In this document: positions 22,445 to 30,841 of the stretch, piece after piece
Numbering within the stretch: position 1 is the stretch's first letter
Layout of the letters: each line of letters starts with the position of its first letter
Assembly (NCBI GenBank): GCA_903835235.1
Contig: CAILMF010000042.1
Location: 1 to 40,404 of the forward strand
Direction: 5' to 3'
Origin: an uncultured Rhodospirillales bacterium
Lineage (GTDB): Bacteria; Pseudomonadota; Alphaproteobacteria; Acetobacterales; Acetobacteraceae
Length of the DNA stretch: 40,404 nt
Position numbers and translations under genes: made by a program
Notes under the pieces: generated by a model
Database searches by the model: none
Seen by the model: only the letters and a program-made list of their open reading frames with translations
Told to the model about the DNA's origin: nothing

Positions 22445-23056
22445 ATGGGCAAGGGCTACGCCACCATCGCCTTCACCCCCGCCGTACAGGCCGAACAGGA
22501 CCGCATCGGCTCGCGCAGCCGCTTTGCCGAGATGGCGCGCACCGGCCGCGACGACAGCCGGCTCGGCGATGCCGAGCGCGACTTCCTGGCCAGCCGGGAG
22601 AGCTTCTACCTGTCCAGCGTCGGCGCCTCGGGCTGGCCCTATATCCAGCATCGCGGCGGGCCTGCCGGCTTCCTGCGGGTCTCGCCGGATGGCGGCACGC
22701 TGGCCTTCGCCGACCTCTCGGGCAATCGGCAGCACGTCTCCATCGGCAACCTGGCGGAAAGCGACCGCGTGGCGCTGTTCTTCATGGACTACGCCGGCCA
22801 GCACCGGCTGAAGCTGCTGGGCCACGCCCGCGCCCTGCCCCCGGCCGAGGCGCCGGACTGGGCGCAGGGCCTGCCGACGCCATCGCGCGGCAAGGTGGAG
22901 CACGTGATGCTGGTGCAGGTGGCCGGCTGGGAGTGGAACTGCAACCAGCACATCCCCCGGCTGATCCCGCTGGCGGATATCGAGGCCGGCGTGCGCCAGC
23001 TTACCGACCGCGTGGCCGCGCTGGAAGCCGAGAACGCCAGGCTGCGCGGCGACTGA
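22445..23056 (+). CDS. pyridoxamine 5'-phosphate oxidase-like flavin-binding protein
   Basis: A 203-residue PNPOx-like split-barrel protein: residues 45-75 (RDFLASRESFYLSSVGASG, then WPYIQHRGGPAGFLRV), GNRQHVSIGNL and RVALFFMDY, typical of the FMN- or F420-binding barrel, and a C-terminal coiled-coil-like tail (VRQLTDRVAALEAENARLRG). The family includes oxidases, haem-binding proteins and general flavin reductases; this gene is not PdxH itself, because the PdxH C-terminal RxxPxS-type pattern is missing. The start has AGGA a little upstream. Confidence 0.82.
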   Translation: MGKGYATIAFTPAVQAEQDRIGSRSRFAEMARTGRDDSRLGDAERDFLASRESFYLSSVGASGWPYIQHRGGPAGFLRVSPDGGTLAFADLSGNRQHVSIGNLAESDRVALFFMDYAGQHRLKLLGHARALPPAEAPDWAQGLPTPSRGKVEHVMLVQVAGWEWNCNQHIPRLIPLADIEAGVRQLTDRVAALEAENARLRGD

Positions 23057-23272
23057 GGCGGCGTCGCAGAGCGAGGGCACCGGCAGCGCCGTGGCGACCA
23101 CTGGAGGGAGAGCCCATGCTGGCGCCGCCTCTCCCCGTCACCACCGGGGGAGCGCGCCCCCCACTGTCACCACTGGGGGAGCGCCGCCTCCCGGCCCATC
23201 AAACACCGGGGGGACCGCAGCCCCCTCCCCGTCACCACCGGGCTTGTCCCGGTGGTCCCCGCCACCCCAGCC
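23057..23272. repeat. intergenic degenerate GTCACCAC-GGGGG repeats and hairpin
   Basis: GTCACCAC(C/T)GGG recurs at 23137, 23166 and 23231, the first two followed by GGAGCGC(C)GCC, i.e. a partly decayed 29-bp direct repeat. The last copy is the left arm of CCACCGGG (23235-23242) / CCCGGTGG (23248-23255), a hairpin that lies between convergent genes and may terminate both. The hairpin with flanks (23230-23262) is a compensated variant of the repeat at 4126-4156. Confidence 0.65.
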
Positions 23273-24688
23273 CTACGGCAATATCTTCCCCGGGTTCATC
23301 CGGCCATCCGGGTCCAGCGCGCCCTTCAGCACCCGCATCAACTCCAGCGCAATCGGGTTCTTATGGGTTGCCATCGCGTGGCGCTTGCTCTGGCCGATGC
23401 CGTGTTCGGCGCTGAAGCTGCCGCCGAGCGAAACGGCAATCGCGTTCACCAGCGGCTCCATCTCGGCCGCTTCGGCCACCCAGGCGGCGCGGTCCCCGGC
23501 AAAGCCCAGCGGCGCATGCAGCGAAAGGTGGATATTGCCATCCCCGGCATGGCCAATCGCAGCCATACGTCCACCAGGCCAACGCGCCTTCAACTCGCGC
23601 TCGGCGGTGTTGACGAAGTCCGGCACCGCGCTGACGGGCACGCTGGTATCGGTGCCCACCGCCGGGCTGTCCCGCCTGGAGCAGTCCGGATAATCCTCGC
23701 GGATCTTCCAGATCATCCGGCGCTGCGCCTCGCTGTCGGCAATGGCGGCGTCCAGCGCCTCGCCGGCTTCCATCGCGTCGCCCAGCGTGTCTTCCATCAT
23801 CTGGCGCAGCGGCACGCTGGCGTGGGCTGCGGCAATCTCCACCATCACGTACCAGGGCGCCGTGCCCACCGGCAGCGGCATGCGCAGGCCGACGCCGTGC
23901 TTCTCCGCCATGGCCATGCAGAAGTCGCCGCACAGCTCATAGCCGATCACCTCGGCCCCGCTTTCCAGGAAGCGCCCGAGCATGCTCAACGCGGCGTCCG
24001 GCGATGGGACCGCAACATAGGCGCTCTCCACTCGCTTCAGCGCCGGCGCCAGGCGCAAGGCGGCGGCGGTGATCACGCCCAGCGTGCCCTCTCCGCCGAT
24101 GAACAAATGCCGCAGCGCGTAGCCGCTATTGTCCTTCCGCACCCGCCTAAGGTCATCCAGGATGCGGCCATCCGGCAGCACCACCTCCAGCCCCAGCACC
24201 AGCTCCCGCGCATTGCCCCAGCGCAGCGTGCGGATGCCGCCGGCATTGGTGCTGAGCATGCCGCCCACCTGCGCCGTGCCCTGCGCGCCCCACTGGATCG
24301 GGAAGAGCCGCCCGGCATCGGCCGCGGCCTGCTGCACGTTCTGCACCACGCAGCCGGCCTCGGCGACGACGGAAAAGTCTCGCGCATCCAGGCTACGGAT
24401 GCGGTTCAGCCGTTCCAGCGACAGCACAACGGAAGCCGGCCCATTCGCCGGCGGCACCGCGCCGCCGCACAGCCCGGTGCGCCCGCCGGCCGGCACCACC
24501 GCCAGCCCCTGGGTGGCGCAGCGGCGGATCACCTCGGCCACCTGCTCGGTGGTGTTGGGCTTCACCACCGCGACCGGCGTGCCGTTATAGGCCCCGCGCC
24601 AGTCGGTGGCATAGGGCGCGACGTCTTCCGACGCGCGCAGGACATGGGCGGGGCCGACCGCGTCGGCCAGGCTGTCGAATGGGCTCAT
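23273..24688 (-). CDS. FAD-linked oxidase, GlcD/D-2-hydroxyacid dehydrogenase family
   Basis: A 471-residue vanillyl-alcohol-oxidase-fold flavoprotein. Residues 35-215 form the FAD-binding PCMH domain (VVPAGGRTGLCGGAVPP; GTAQVGGMLSTNAGG; IGGEGTLGVITAAAL). The C-terminal half has the FAD-oxidase domain with metal/substrate motif GHAGDGNIHLSLHAP and SAEHGIGQSKR. This architecture fits D-lactate, D-2-hydroxyglutarate and glycolate (GlcD) dehydrogenases, which pass electrons to quinone or cytochrome. The substrate is not fixed by sequence. The ATG at 24688 (MSPFDSLADAVG) matches family starts; a 13-residue extension is open. Divergent from the GMC gene. Confidence 0.9.
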   Translation of the reverse strand: MSPFDSLADAVGPAHVLRASEDVAPYATDWRGAYNGTPVAVVKPNTTEQVAEVIRRCATQGLAVVPAGGRTGLCGGAVPPANGPASVVLSLERLNRIRSLDARDFSVVAEAGCVVQNVQQAAADAGRLFPIQWGAQGTAQVGGMLSTNAGGIRTLRWGNARELVLGLEVVLPDGRILDDLRRVRKDNSGYALRHLFIGGEGTLGVITAAALRLAPALKRVESAYVAVPSPDAALSMLGRFLESGAEVIGYELCGDFCMAMAEKHGVGLRMPLPVGTAPWYVMVEIAAAHASVPLRQMMEDTLGDAMEAGEALDAAIADSEAQRRMIWKIREDYPDCSRRDSPAVGTDTSVPVSAVPDFVNTAERELKARWPGGRMAAIGHAGDGNIHLSLHAPLGFAGDRAAWVAEAAEMEPLVNAIAVSLGGSFSAEHGIGQSKRHAMATHKNPIALELMRVLKGALDPDGRMNPGKILP

Positions 24689-24750
24689 GCTGCCGAGTTT
24701 CGCAGCAAGCCGGCGCGGCGCAAGCACCCTCTAGTGCAGTGCACACACGG

Positions 24751-24862
24751 GCTTCAGAGACTGCCAGGCGCAGACAGGGGCGCCTGACAGACTCTAAGCT
24801 GTTGTTTGAGCGGCCGATTCACGCCGCCGGTGGTTCCACCGGCGACGATCAGACGCTAGCCT
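24751..24862. repeat. intergenic GATTCACG repeat, copy 2, with preceding hairpin
   Basis: Includes CAGGCGC/GCGCCTG (7 bp, around 24765-24786), the spacer TGTTGTTTGAGCG and the core GATTCACGCCGCCGGTGG. Inside the core CGCCGGTGG (24825-24833) pairs with CCACCGGCG (24836-24844). It matches 26511-26620 over nearly its whole length. No plus-strand gene ends upstream, so it is not simply a terminator here. Confidence 0.8.
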
Positions 24863-24890
24863 TGCCGCCGCACAACAGGGGGAAGCGAAC

Positions 24891-26516
24891 ATGGCCGATA
24901 TCCTGCCCGAGGAAGCCGACTACATCGTCGTCGGCGCCGGCAGCGCCGGCTGCGTCGTCGCCGCCCGGCTGTCGGAGGACCCCAGCGTCCGCGTGCTGCT
25001 GCTGGAAGCCGGCGACCGCGACACCAACCCCTGGATTCACCTGCCGGTCGGCTACGCCAAGACCATGTACCACCCGACGCTGAGCTGGAACTACCTGACC
25101 CAGCCGGAGCCGAACCTGGACAACCGCAAACTGATCTGGCCGCGCGGCCGGGTGCTGGGCGGCAGTTCCTCCCTCAACGGCCTGATCTACATCCGCGGCC
25201 AGCGCGAGGACTACCAGCAATGGCGCCAGCTGGGCTGCACCGGTTGGGACTTCGAGGACGTGCTGCCCTACTTCAAGCTGTCCGAGGACAATGAGCGCGC
25301 CGGCACCGATCTGCGCGGCAAGGGCGGCCCGCTGGCGGTCAGCGACCTCCGCCACAACGACCCACTGGTCAAAACCTTCATCGAGGCGGCGGTCGAGGCC
25401 GGCATCCCCCGCAACGATGATTTCAACGGCCCGACCCAGGAAGGTGTCGGCAGCCCGCAGACCACCACGCGCGACGGGCTGCGCTGGTCCACCGCCCGCG
25501 CCTACCTGAAGCCGGCGATGTCGCGCCCCAACCTCACGGTCATCACCGGCGCGCTGACCACCGCCGTGACCACCGCCGGCGGCCGGGCCACCGGCGTGAC
25601 GGTGAAGCGCCACGGCGCCACCCTGGCGGTCAAGGCGGTGCGGGAGGTCATCCTCTGCGGCGGCGCCATCAACTCGCCGCACCTGCTGCTGCTGTCCGGA
25701 ATCGGCCCGGCCGAGCACCTGGCGCAGCACGGCATTCCCGTGGTGGCGGACCGCGCCCAGGTGGGCCGCAACCTGCAGGACCATCTGCAGGCCCGCATGG
25801 TCTACAAGCTGAACCAGCCGCTGGGCCTGAACGGCCGCAAGAACAGCCTGCTCGGCCTGGCGGAGATGGGCCTGCAATACCTCTTCACGCGCAGCGGGCC
25901 CCTCACCTGGTCCGCCGGCGTCGCCAACGTCTTCGCGCGCGTGCTGCCGGGCAGCGCCAGCCCGGATGTGCAGTTCCACATGCTGCCCTTCAGCAGCGAC
26001 AAGCCGGGGCCGGACCTGCATCGCTTCGCCGGCATGACGGTTTCCACCTGCCAGCTGCGGCCGGAAAGCCGCGGCACCATCACCCTGGGCAGCACGGACC
26101 CCGAGGCGCACGCGCTGATCCACGCCAACTACCTGGCCACCGAGACCGACCGCCGCGCCATGATCGACGGCCTGCGGCTTATCAGGCGCGTGATGGCGCA
26201 ACCCGCCATCGCCCCGCTGGTGACCGGCGAATACCTGCCCGGCGAGGCGGCCGAAACCGACGAAGCATTGCTGGCGCATATCCGGGCGACGAGCAGCACC
26301 ATCTTCCACCCCAGCGGCACCTGCCGCATGGGCGGCGATGCCGAGAGCGTGGTGGACCCGGAACTGCGCCTGCGCGGGCTGGAGGGCCTGCGCGTCGCTG
26401 ACGCCTCCATCATGCCCACGGTCGTCAGCGGCAATACCAACGCCGCCTGCATCATGATCGGCGAGAAATGCGCCGACCTGGTAAAGGCCAGCGCGAAGCA
26501 GCGCCTGGCGGCTTAG
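24891..26516 (+). CDS. GMC-family oxidoreductase (choline/alcohol dehydrogenase-like)
   Basis: A 541-residue GMC flavoenzyme. The N-terminal ADP-binding motif is DYIVVGAGSAGCVVAARL (about residues 10-28), then LLLEAGDRD, the signature GRVLGGSSSLNGLIYIRG, and the second signature around GGAINSPHLLLLSGIGP. The C-terminal catalytic pair is in FHPSGTCRMGGD (His) and VSGNTNAACIMIGE (Asn). Closest named enzymes are choline dehydrogenase BetA and medium/long-chain alcohol dehydrogenase AlkJ; these oxidise an alcohol and reduce FAD, then the respiratory chain. Without betB or betI, choline cannot be assumed. The ATG follows GGGGGAAG. Repeat copies 2 and 3 lie immediately on either side of the gene. 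Confidence 0.92.
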   Translation: MADILPEEADYIVVGAGSAGCVVAARLSEDPSVRVLLLEAGDRDTNPWIHLPVGYAKTMYHPTLSWNYLTQPEPNLDNRKLIWPRGRVLGGSSSLNGLIYIRGQREDYQQWRQLGCTGWDFEDVLPYFKLSEDNERAGTDLRGKGGPLAVSDLRHNDPLVKTFIEAAVEAGIPRNDDFNGPTQEGVGSPQTTTRDGLRWSTARAYLKPAMSRPNLTVITGALTTAVTTAGGRATGVTVKRHGATLAVKAVREVILCGGAINSPHLLLLSGIGPAEHLAQHGIPVVADRAQVGRNLQDHLQARMVYKLNQPLGLNGRKNSLLGLAEMGLQYLFTRSGPLTWSAGVANVFARVLPGSASPDVQFHMLPFSSDKPGPDLHRFAGMTVSTCQLRPESRGTITLGSTDPEAHALIHANYLATETDRRAMIDGLRLIRRVMAQPAIAPLVTGEYLPGEAAETDEALLAHIRATSSTIFHPSGTCRMGGDAESVVDPELRLRGLEGLRVADASIMPTVVSGNTNAACIMIGEKCADLVKASAKQRLAA

Positions 26517-26620
26517 AGTCCGTCAGGCGCAGACAGAAGCGCCCGACAGACCCTGGCGCCTTGTTTTGTCGTGCGATTCACGTCTCCGGCGATGCCGCCT
26601 GCGACGATCACAATCCAGCG
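26517..26620. repeat. intergenic GATTCACG repeat, copy 3, with preceding hairpin
   Basis: Starts right after the GMC stop codon. Hairpin GTCAGGCGC / GCGCCCGAC (one mismatch) around 26522-26545 is followed by TTGTTTTGTC and the core GATTCACGTCTCCGG. It is in the same orientation as copy 2, about 1.76 kb away. Here the hairpin plus T-rich run could end the GMC transcript. Confidence 0.8.
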
Positions 26621-26627
26621 CGCTTCC

Positions 26628-26652
26628 CCCTCCCCCACGCCGTGGGGGAGGG
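26628..26652. terminator. 12-bp perfect GC-rich hairpin between convergent genes
   Basis: CCCTCCCCCACG (26628-26639) and its reverse complement (26641-26652) are separated by one base, followed by CCGGGGTGGGGGC. The CCCTCCCCC...GGGGGAGGG layout is a common dispersed palindrome of GC-rich proteobacteria. It lies between the ends of the GMC and acyl-CoA synthetase genes and may stop transcription both ways. Confidence 0.6.
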
Positions 26653-26671
26653 CCGGGGTGGGGGCCCCCGT

Positions 26672-28246
26672 CTAAGCCAGCGGCAGCACCGCCAGCGCGT
26701 GTTCCCGCAACTTCACCTTCTGCACCTTGCCACTCGCCGTCATGCCAATCGCCTCGAAATCCGGCACGATCCGCAGGTGCCGCGGCATACGGAAGTTGGC
26801 GACGCGCGGCTTCAACCAGGCCAGCAGCTCGTCCTCGGTCGCCGGCGCCTTCAGCTGCACGAAGGCGGCGCAGACCTCCCCCAACCGAGCATCCGGCACG
26901 CCCACCACCTGCGCCATGTTGACAGCGGGGTGATGCAGCAGCACCTCCTCCACCTCGGCCGGCGCCACGTTCTCGCCGCCCACGCGGATCACGTCCTTGA
27001 AGCGCCCGACCATGGAGAGATAGCCCTCCGCGTCCAGCGTGCCGAGGTCACCCGTCTTCAGCCAGCCGTCGGGCGTAAACGCCTTCGCGGTCGCTTCGGG
27101 GTTGTTGTAGTAACCCCGCGTCACGCTCCAGCCGCGCACCTGGATTTCCCCGGCCGTACCCGCCGGCAGCGGCGCGTTGCTCTCCGCATCGGCCACGCGC
27201 ACCTCAACGCCATCATGCGTCCGCGCCCGCCCGGCAGCGCGCAGTTCGGCCGGCTCCCGCCAGTCTGAAAGCACCACGTTGGGCGAGGCCTCGCTCAACC
27301 CATAGGCCCAGCACAACGTCTCGATGCCGACATCGCGCATGATGCTCTGCATCACCTTCGGCCCGGCGGCGGCCCAGCCCTTGCGCAGGTGCAGCTTCGC
27401 GCGGTCGAAGTCCGGATGCGCCATCAGCATCTGGAAAATGCTGTCATTGCCCGACGTAGCAGTACACCGCTCGCGCTCCAGCAGCCGCAGCGCGGCGCCG
27501 GCCTCGAAGGTCGGCGGCGTCGCCATGCAGGCGCCCGTCACCAGGCACACCAGCAGCGACAACGTACTGCCCGCGACATGGAAGAAAGGCCGGCAGTTCA
27601 GGTATCGGTCGCTGGCGTCTATCCCCAGCCGAGGCGCACAAGCCCAGGCATTGCGCAGCATGTTGGTGTGCGAAAGCAGCACGCCCTTCGGATACGCCGT
27701 GGTGCCGCTGGTGAACTGGATCAGCAGCGGATCATCCGGCGTCACCTGCGCCATCGCCGCTTCCAACGCCGCCTCATCGGCCAGGGCCGCCAGCGGCCAG
27801 TCGCGTTCCAACTGCACCACATGGCGCAGCAGCGGCAAGTCACCGCGCACTTCGGCCACGGCGGCGGCGAAGTCGATCTTCAGGAACTCGCCCCGCAGGA
27901 ACAGCGCCCGACAATCCGCCTGCTTCAGCGCGAAGCCGATTTCGGCGGCCTTGAAGCGCGTGTTCACCGGCACCGTGACGCAGCCGATCAGCGCCGCGCC
28001 GTAGAATACCTTGACCCAGAAATCATCGTTCCCGGTCAGTACGCCGACATGGTCGTCGCGCTTCAGCCCCAGCGCCAGCATGCCCCGCGCGACGACGCGC
28101 GCTTCCGCCAGCAGCGCGGCGTGGGAATAGCGCGCTGCCTCCGTCACCAGCGCTTCCGCATCGCCGCGCTCGCGCGCGTTGCGTTCCAGGAATTCTCGCA
28201 GCAGGAAGACAGGCAACTCGGCCTGCCGTTCGGACGGCAGGCTCAC
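26672..28246 (-). CDS. acyl-CoA synthetase (AMP-forming, class I adenylate-forming)
   Basis: A 524-residue ANL-family ligase with all core motifs: phosphate loop FTSGTTAYPKGVLLSHTN, YGLSEASP (motif A5), GWLKTGDLG (A7), GRFKDVIRVGGENVAPAEV (hinge, A8) and GKVQKVKLRE (A10, catalytic Lys). It activates a carboxylic acid as acyl-AMP and then acyl-CoA; similarity is to crotonobetaine/medium-chain and CaiC-like ligases. The GTG at 28246 overlaps the upstream crotonase stop by 4 nt and is preferred over an in-frame ATG at 28279, which lies inside that gene. Last gene of a five-gene operon. Confidence 0.92.
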   Translation of the reverse strand: MSLPSERQAELPVFLLREFLERNARERGDAEALVTEAARYSHAALLAEARVVARGMLALGLKRDDHVGVLTGNDDFWVKVFYGAALIGCVTVPVNTRFKAAEIGFALKQADCRALFLRGEFLKIDFAAAVAEVRGDLPLLRHVVQLERDWPLAALADEAALEAAMAQVTPDDPLLIQFTSGTTAYPKGVLLSHTNMLRNAWACAPRLGIDASDRYLNCRPFFHVAGSTLSLLVCLVTGACMATPPTFEAGAALRLLERERCTATSGNDSIFQMLMAHPDFDRAKLHLRKGWAAAGPKVMQSIMRDVGIETLCWAYGLSEASPNVVLSDWREPAELRAAGRARTHDGVEVRVADAESNAPLPAGTAGEIQVRGWSVTRGYYNNPEATAKAFTPDGWLKTGDLGTLDAEGYLSMVGRFKDVIRVGGENVAPAEVEEVLLHHPAVNMAQVVGVPDARLGEVCAAFVQLKAPATEDELLAWLKPRVANFRMPRHLRIVPDFEAIGMTASGKVQKVKLREHALAVLPLA

Positions 28247-28986
28247 GACTTGCCGAACCCCGCCATCGCCTTGCGCCATTCCGCAGCGGCCAGGATTTCC
28301 TCAATCGCCAGCAGCTCTGTCGCCAGCGCGCCGCGCGGGTCCAGCTCCATCCCCTGGTCGATGCAGCGCTTGGCCATCCGCAGCCCCGCCGGCGGCGCCT
28401 TCACGATGGTCGCGGTAATCTCCGCCACCGTCGCGTCCACCGCATCCGCCGCCACCAGCCGCGTCACCAGGCCATGCGCCAGCGCTTCCTCCGCGGAGAG
28501 CACGCGTCCGGTCAGCATCATGTCCTTCGCCAACCGCTTGCCCAGCACCCGAGGCAGGCGCTGCGTCGCGCCCACCGTGCCCCACAGCGCCTCCGGTGTC
28601 TTGAAGCTGGCCGCCGCCGTGGCGACAATGAAGTCGCAGGCCGCGCTGATTTCGCAGCCGCTGCCGATGGCCGCGCCTTCCACCACGGCCACCGCCGGCA
28701 TGGGCAGGCTCTCCAGCGCGTTGTAGGCGGCGAAGCCCTTCACCCGACGCGCCCGCACCTGGTCGTCGCTCATGCCCTGGCGTTCCTTCAGGTCCGCGCC
28801 GGCGCAGAACACCGCACCCTTGGCCCGCACCCACACCAGCTTGGCGTCTTCCTGCACAGCGCGCCGGCACGCCGCCGAAATCGCCTCGGCGAGCGCCAGG
28901 TTCAGCGCGTTGCGCGCCTCCGGCCGGTTCAGCCAGAAGGTGACGACGCCATCCGCGCCGGCCTCGTACAGCAGCGGTTCGCTCAT
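28243..28986 (-). CDS. enoyl-CoA hydratase/isomerase (crotonase) family, copy 1
   Basis: A 247-residue crotonase. The CoA-binding and oxyanion-hole segments are clear: NRPEARNALN, VFCAGADLKE and IGSGCEISAACDF. Both glutamates used by hydratases appear retained (Glu in GSGCE; Glu in TPEALWGTVGATQRL), so hydration of a 2-enoyl-CoA is plausible. It overlaps the CoA transferase gene upstream (28983-28986) and the acyl-CoA synthetase gene downstream by 4 nt each. The substrate is unknown but should be the CoA ester made by its operon partners. Confidence 0.9.
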   Translation of the reverse strand: MSEPLLYEAGADGVVTFWLNRPEARNALNLALAEAISAACRRAVQEDAKLVWVRAKGAVFCAGADLKERQGMSDDQVRARRVKGFAAYNALESLPMPAVAVVEGAAIGSGCEISAACDFIVATAAASFKTPEALWGTVGATQRLPRVLGKRLAKDMMLTGRVLSAEEALAHGLVTRLVAADAVDATVAEITATIVKAPPAGLRMAKRCIDQGMELDPRGALATELLAIEEILAAAEWRKAMAGFGKS

Positions 28987-30173
28987 ATCGCCTTCGCCTC
29001 ACGCAAAGCGGCAATCTTCGCCGCGTCATAGCCCAGCATCTCGCCCAGCACGTCCTCGGTATGCTCGCCCAGCAGCGGCGGGCGGCCCACTTCCGGCGCG
29101 TCCCAGCCGTCGAACTTCAACGGCACCGGCAGTGCCGGAAAGGCGCCGAGGCCGGGGTAGTCGAAGCCGCCGACCATGCCGCGCGCCAGCACGTGCTCGT
29201 CGCGCAGCACCTCGTCCACCGCCAGCACCGGGCCGTTCGGCACGTCCGCCGCGTCCAGCCGTGCCACCGCCTCGGCCCGCGTCACTTTTGCGAGTGCGGC
29301 GTTCAGCATCGCCATCACCTCGTCCCGCCGCGCCAGGCGGCCGGTGTTGGTTGAAAGGCCGTCATCCACGCTCAGCCCCAGCGCGGCCACCAGCGGCGCC
29401 CAATGCTGGTCGCTACAGGTGATGTGCAGCCAGCGGTCATCGCGGCAGCGGAAGCTCGCCGTCGGCACCCGCCCGGGGTGTTCCGTGCCCAGCCGAGGCG
29501 GCACCTCCCCCAGCGCGAACCACCGCGCCGCGGCGATGGTCAGCAGCGCCACCTGGCCATCGAACATCGAGAAATCGACATGCCCGCCAACCCCGGTCGC
29601 GTCCCGCCCGCGCAGCGCCGCCAGCAGAGAGATCGCCACCCACAACCCGCTGGTCAAATCCGCCACCGGCAGCCCCGGCTTCACCGGGCCACCGCCACGC
29701 TCCCCGGTCAGGCTCAGCAGCCCGCCCATGGCCTGGAACACCGTGTCATAGCCCTTTCGCTTCGCATAAGGCCCGGTCTGCCCGAAGCCAGTGCAGCTGA
29801 CATAGACCAGCCGCGGATTGGCCGCCTTCAGCGAAGCAAAATCCAGCCCACGCCGCTGCAGCGTGCCGGTCGGGAAGTTCTCCACCAGCGCATCACTCTG
29901 CGCCGCCAAGGCGCGCACGATCTCAGCACCCCCCGGCGAGCGCAGGTTCACCGTGATGCTGCGCTTGGACCGATTGCAGGCCATGTAATACCCGCTGACC
30001 CGATCGCCCTCCGGCCCCTCGGCGAACGGCTCAAACCCGCGCGTCTCGTCCCCCGCGCCGGGCTGCTCCACCTTGATAACCTCGGCGCCCAGCTCCGCCA
30101 GGATCATGCTGGCGAAGGGGCAGGCCAGCACGCGCGACAGGTCCAGGATGCGCAGCCCCGCCAGCGGCTTCAT
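28983..30173 (-). CDS. family III CoA transferase (CaiB/BaiF/Frc)
   Basis: A 396-residue class III CoA transferase. Typical segments: LAGLRILDLSRVLACPFASMIL at the N-terminus, GDETRGFEPF, NRSKRSITVNLRSP, VENFPTGTLQRRGL, and VADLTSGLWVAI with the catalytic Asp that forms the aspartyl-CoA anhydride. It moves CoA between carboxylates (as formyl-CoA:oxalate or succinyl-CoA-dependent enzymes do). The ATG overlaps the stop of the preceding crotonase by 4 nt. Its pairing with an acyl-CoA ligase and two crotonases is typical of accessory carboxylic acid breakdown operons. Confidence 0.92.
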   Translation of the reverse strand: MKPLAGLRILDLSRVLACPFASMILAELGAEVIKVEQPGAGDETRGFEPFAEGPEGDRVSGYYMACNRSKRSITVNLRSPGGAEIVRALAAQSDALVENFPTGTLQRRGLDFASLKAANPRLVYVSCTGFGQTGPYAKRKGYDTVFQAMGGLLSLTGERGGGPVKPGLPVADLTSGLWVAISLLAALRGRDATGVGGHVDFSMFDGQVALLTIAAARWFALGEVPPRLGTEHPGRVPTASFRCRDDRWLHITCSDQHWAPLVAALGLSVDDGLSTNTGRLARRDEVMAMLNAALAKVTRAEAVARLDAADVPNGPVLAVDEVLRDEHVLARGMVGGFDYPGLGAFPALPVPLKFDGWDAPEVGRPPLLGEHTEDVLGEMLGYDAAKIAALREAKAI

Positions 30174-30841
30174 GGCGCTGACGGGATCACGCCCTGGCCC
30201 AGCGCATCGATCGCCGCCTTGATCCGCTTCATCGAGGCCGCGCCATACAGCGCCGCGCTCTCAGCCACCGCGCAGGCGCGCTCCACCAGCTCGCCGCCGG
30301 GCACCACCAGGTTCACCAGGCGCAGCCGCAGCGCCTCCTCGGCCAGCACCACGCGGCCGGTCGCCAGCAGCTCGAAGCAGTCCTTCGGGCCCAAATGCCG
30401 CAACAGCGTCGGCATCACCAAACTCGGATAAATGTCGTGCTTGGCCTCGGGGTAGCTGATCTTCACGTCCTCGCTGGCCACGATCATGTCGCAGGCCAGC
30501 GCCAGGGTGGAACCCGCGCCCACGGTCGGCCCATGCACGGCGGCCACCACCGGCTTGCCCATCTGGCCGGGCAGCCGCAGCATCGCCATGCCGGACTGCG
30601 CGCGGCGGGTCTGCATGTCCGGCGCATCCGCGTACAGCTTGCGCTCGCCCAAATCGGCGCCGGCCGAAAACCCCACCCCGGCGCCGGCGATCACCACCGC
30701 CGCCACGCTGTCATCGGCGGCGGCGGCGGCCAGCGCCTTCACCATGGCCTCGCACAGCGCCAGGTTCAGCGCGTTGCGCTTTTCCGGTCGGTTCAGCGTC
30801 ACCACCCGCACGCGGCCGCGAGTCTCGATCAACACAGGCAT
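30170..30841 (-). CDS. enoyl-CoA hydratase/isomerase family, copy 2 (short, atypical)
   Basis: A 223-residue, rather short crotonase-fold protein. The N-terminal CoA site (LNRPEKRNALNLALCEAM; GFSAGADLGER) is normal. At the first hydratase glutamate position the sequence is VGAGSTLALACD, with Thr where Glu is expected, while a second Glu in SYPEAKHD is kept. That pattern fits isomerase- or other crotonase activities better than simple hydration. The ATG shares one base with the nitronate monooxygenase stop codon (TGATG). Its C-terminus is shorter than the usual 255-260 residues. Confidence 0.85.
   Translation of the reverse strand: MPVLIETRGRVRVVTLNRPEKRNALNLALCEAMVKALAAAAADDSVAAVVIAGAGVGFSAGADLGERKLYADAPDMQTRRAQSGMAMLRLPGQMGKPVVAAVHGPTVGAGSTLALACDMIVASEDVKISYPEAKHDIYPSLVMPTLLRHLGPKDCFELLATGRVVLAEEALRLRLVNLVVPGGELVERACAVAESAALYGAASMKRIKAAIDALGQGVIPSAP

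Noticed and set aside
24751-26620. Insertion sequence
   Set aside because: No transposase gene, no terminal inverted repeats and no target duplication could be seen; the flanking repeats are direct and partly diverged.
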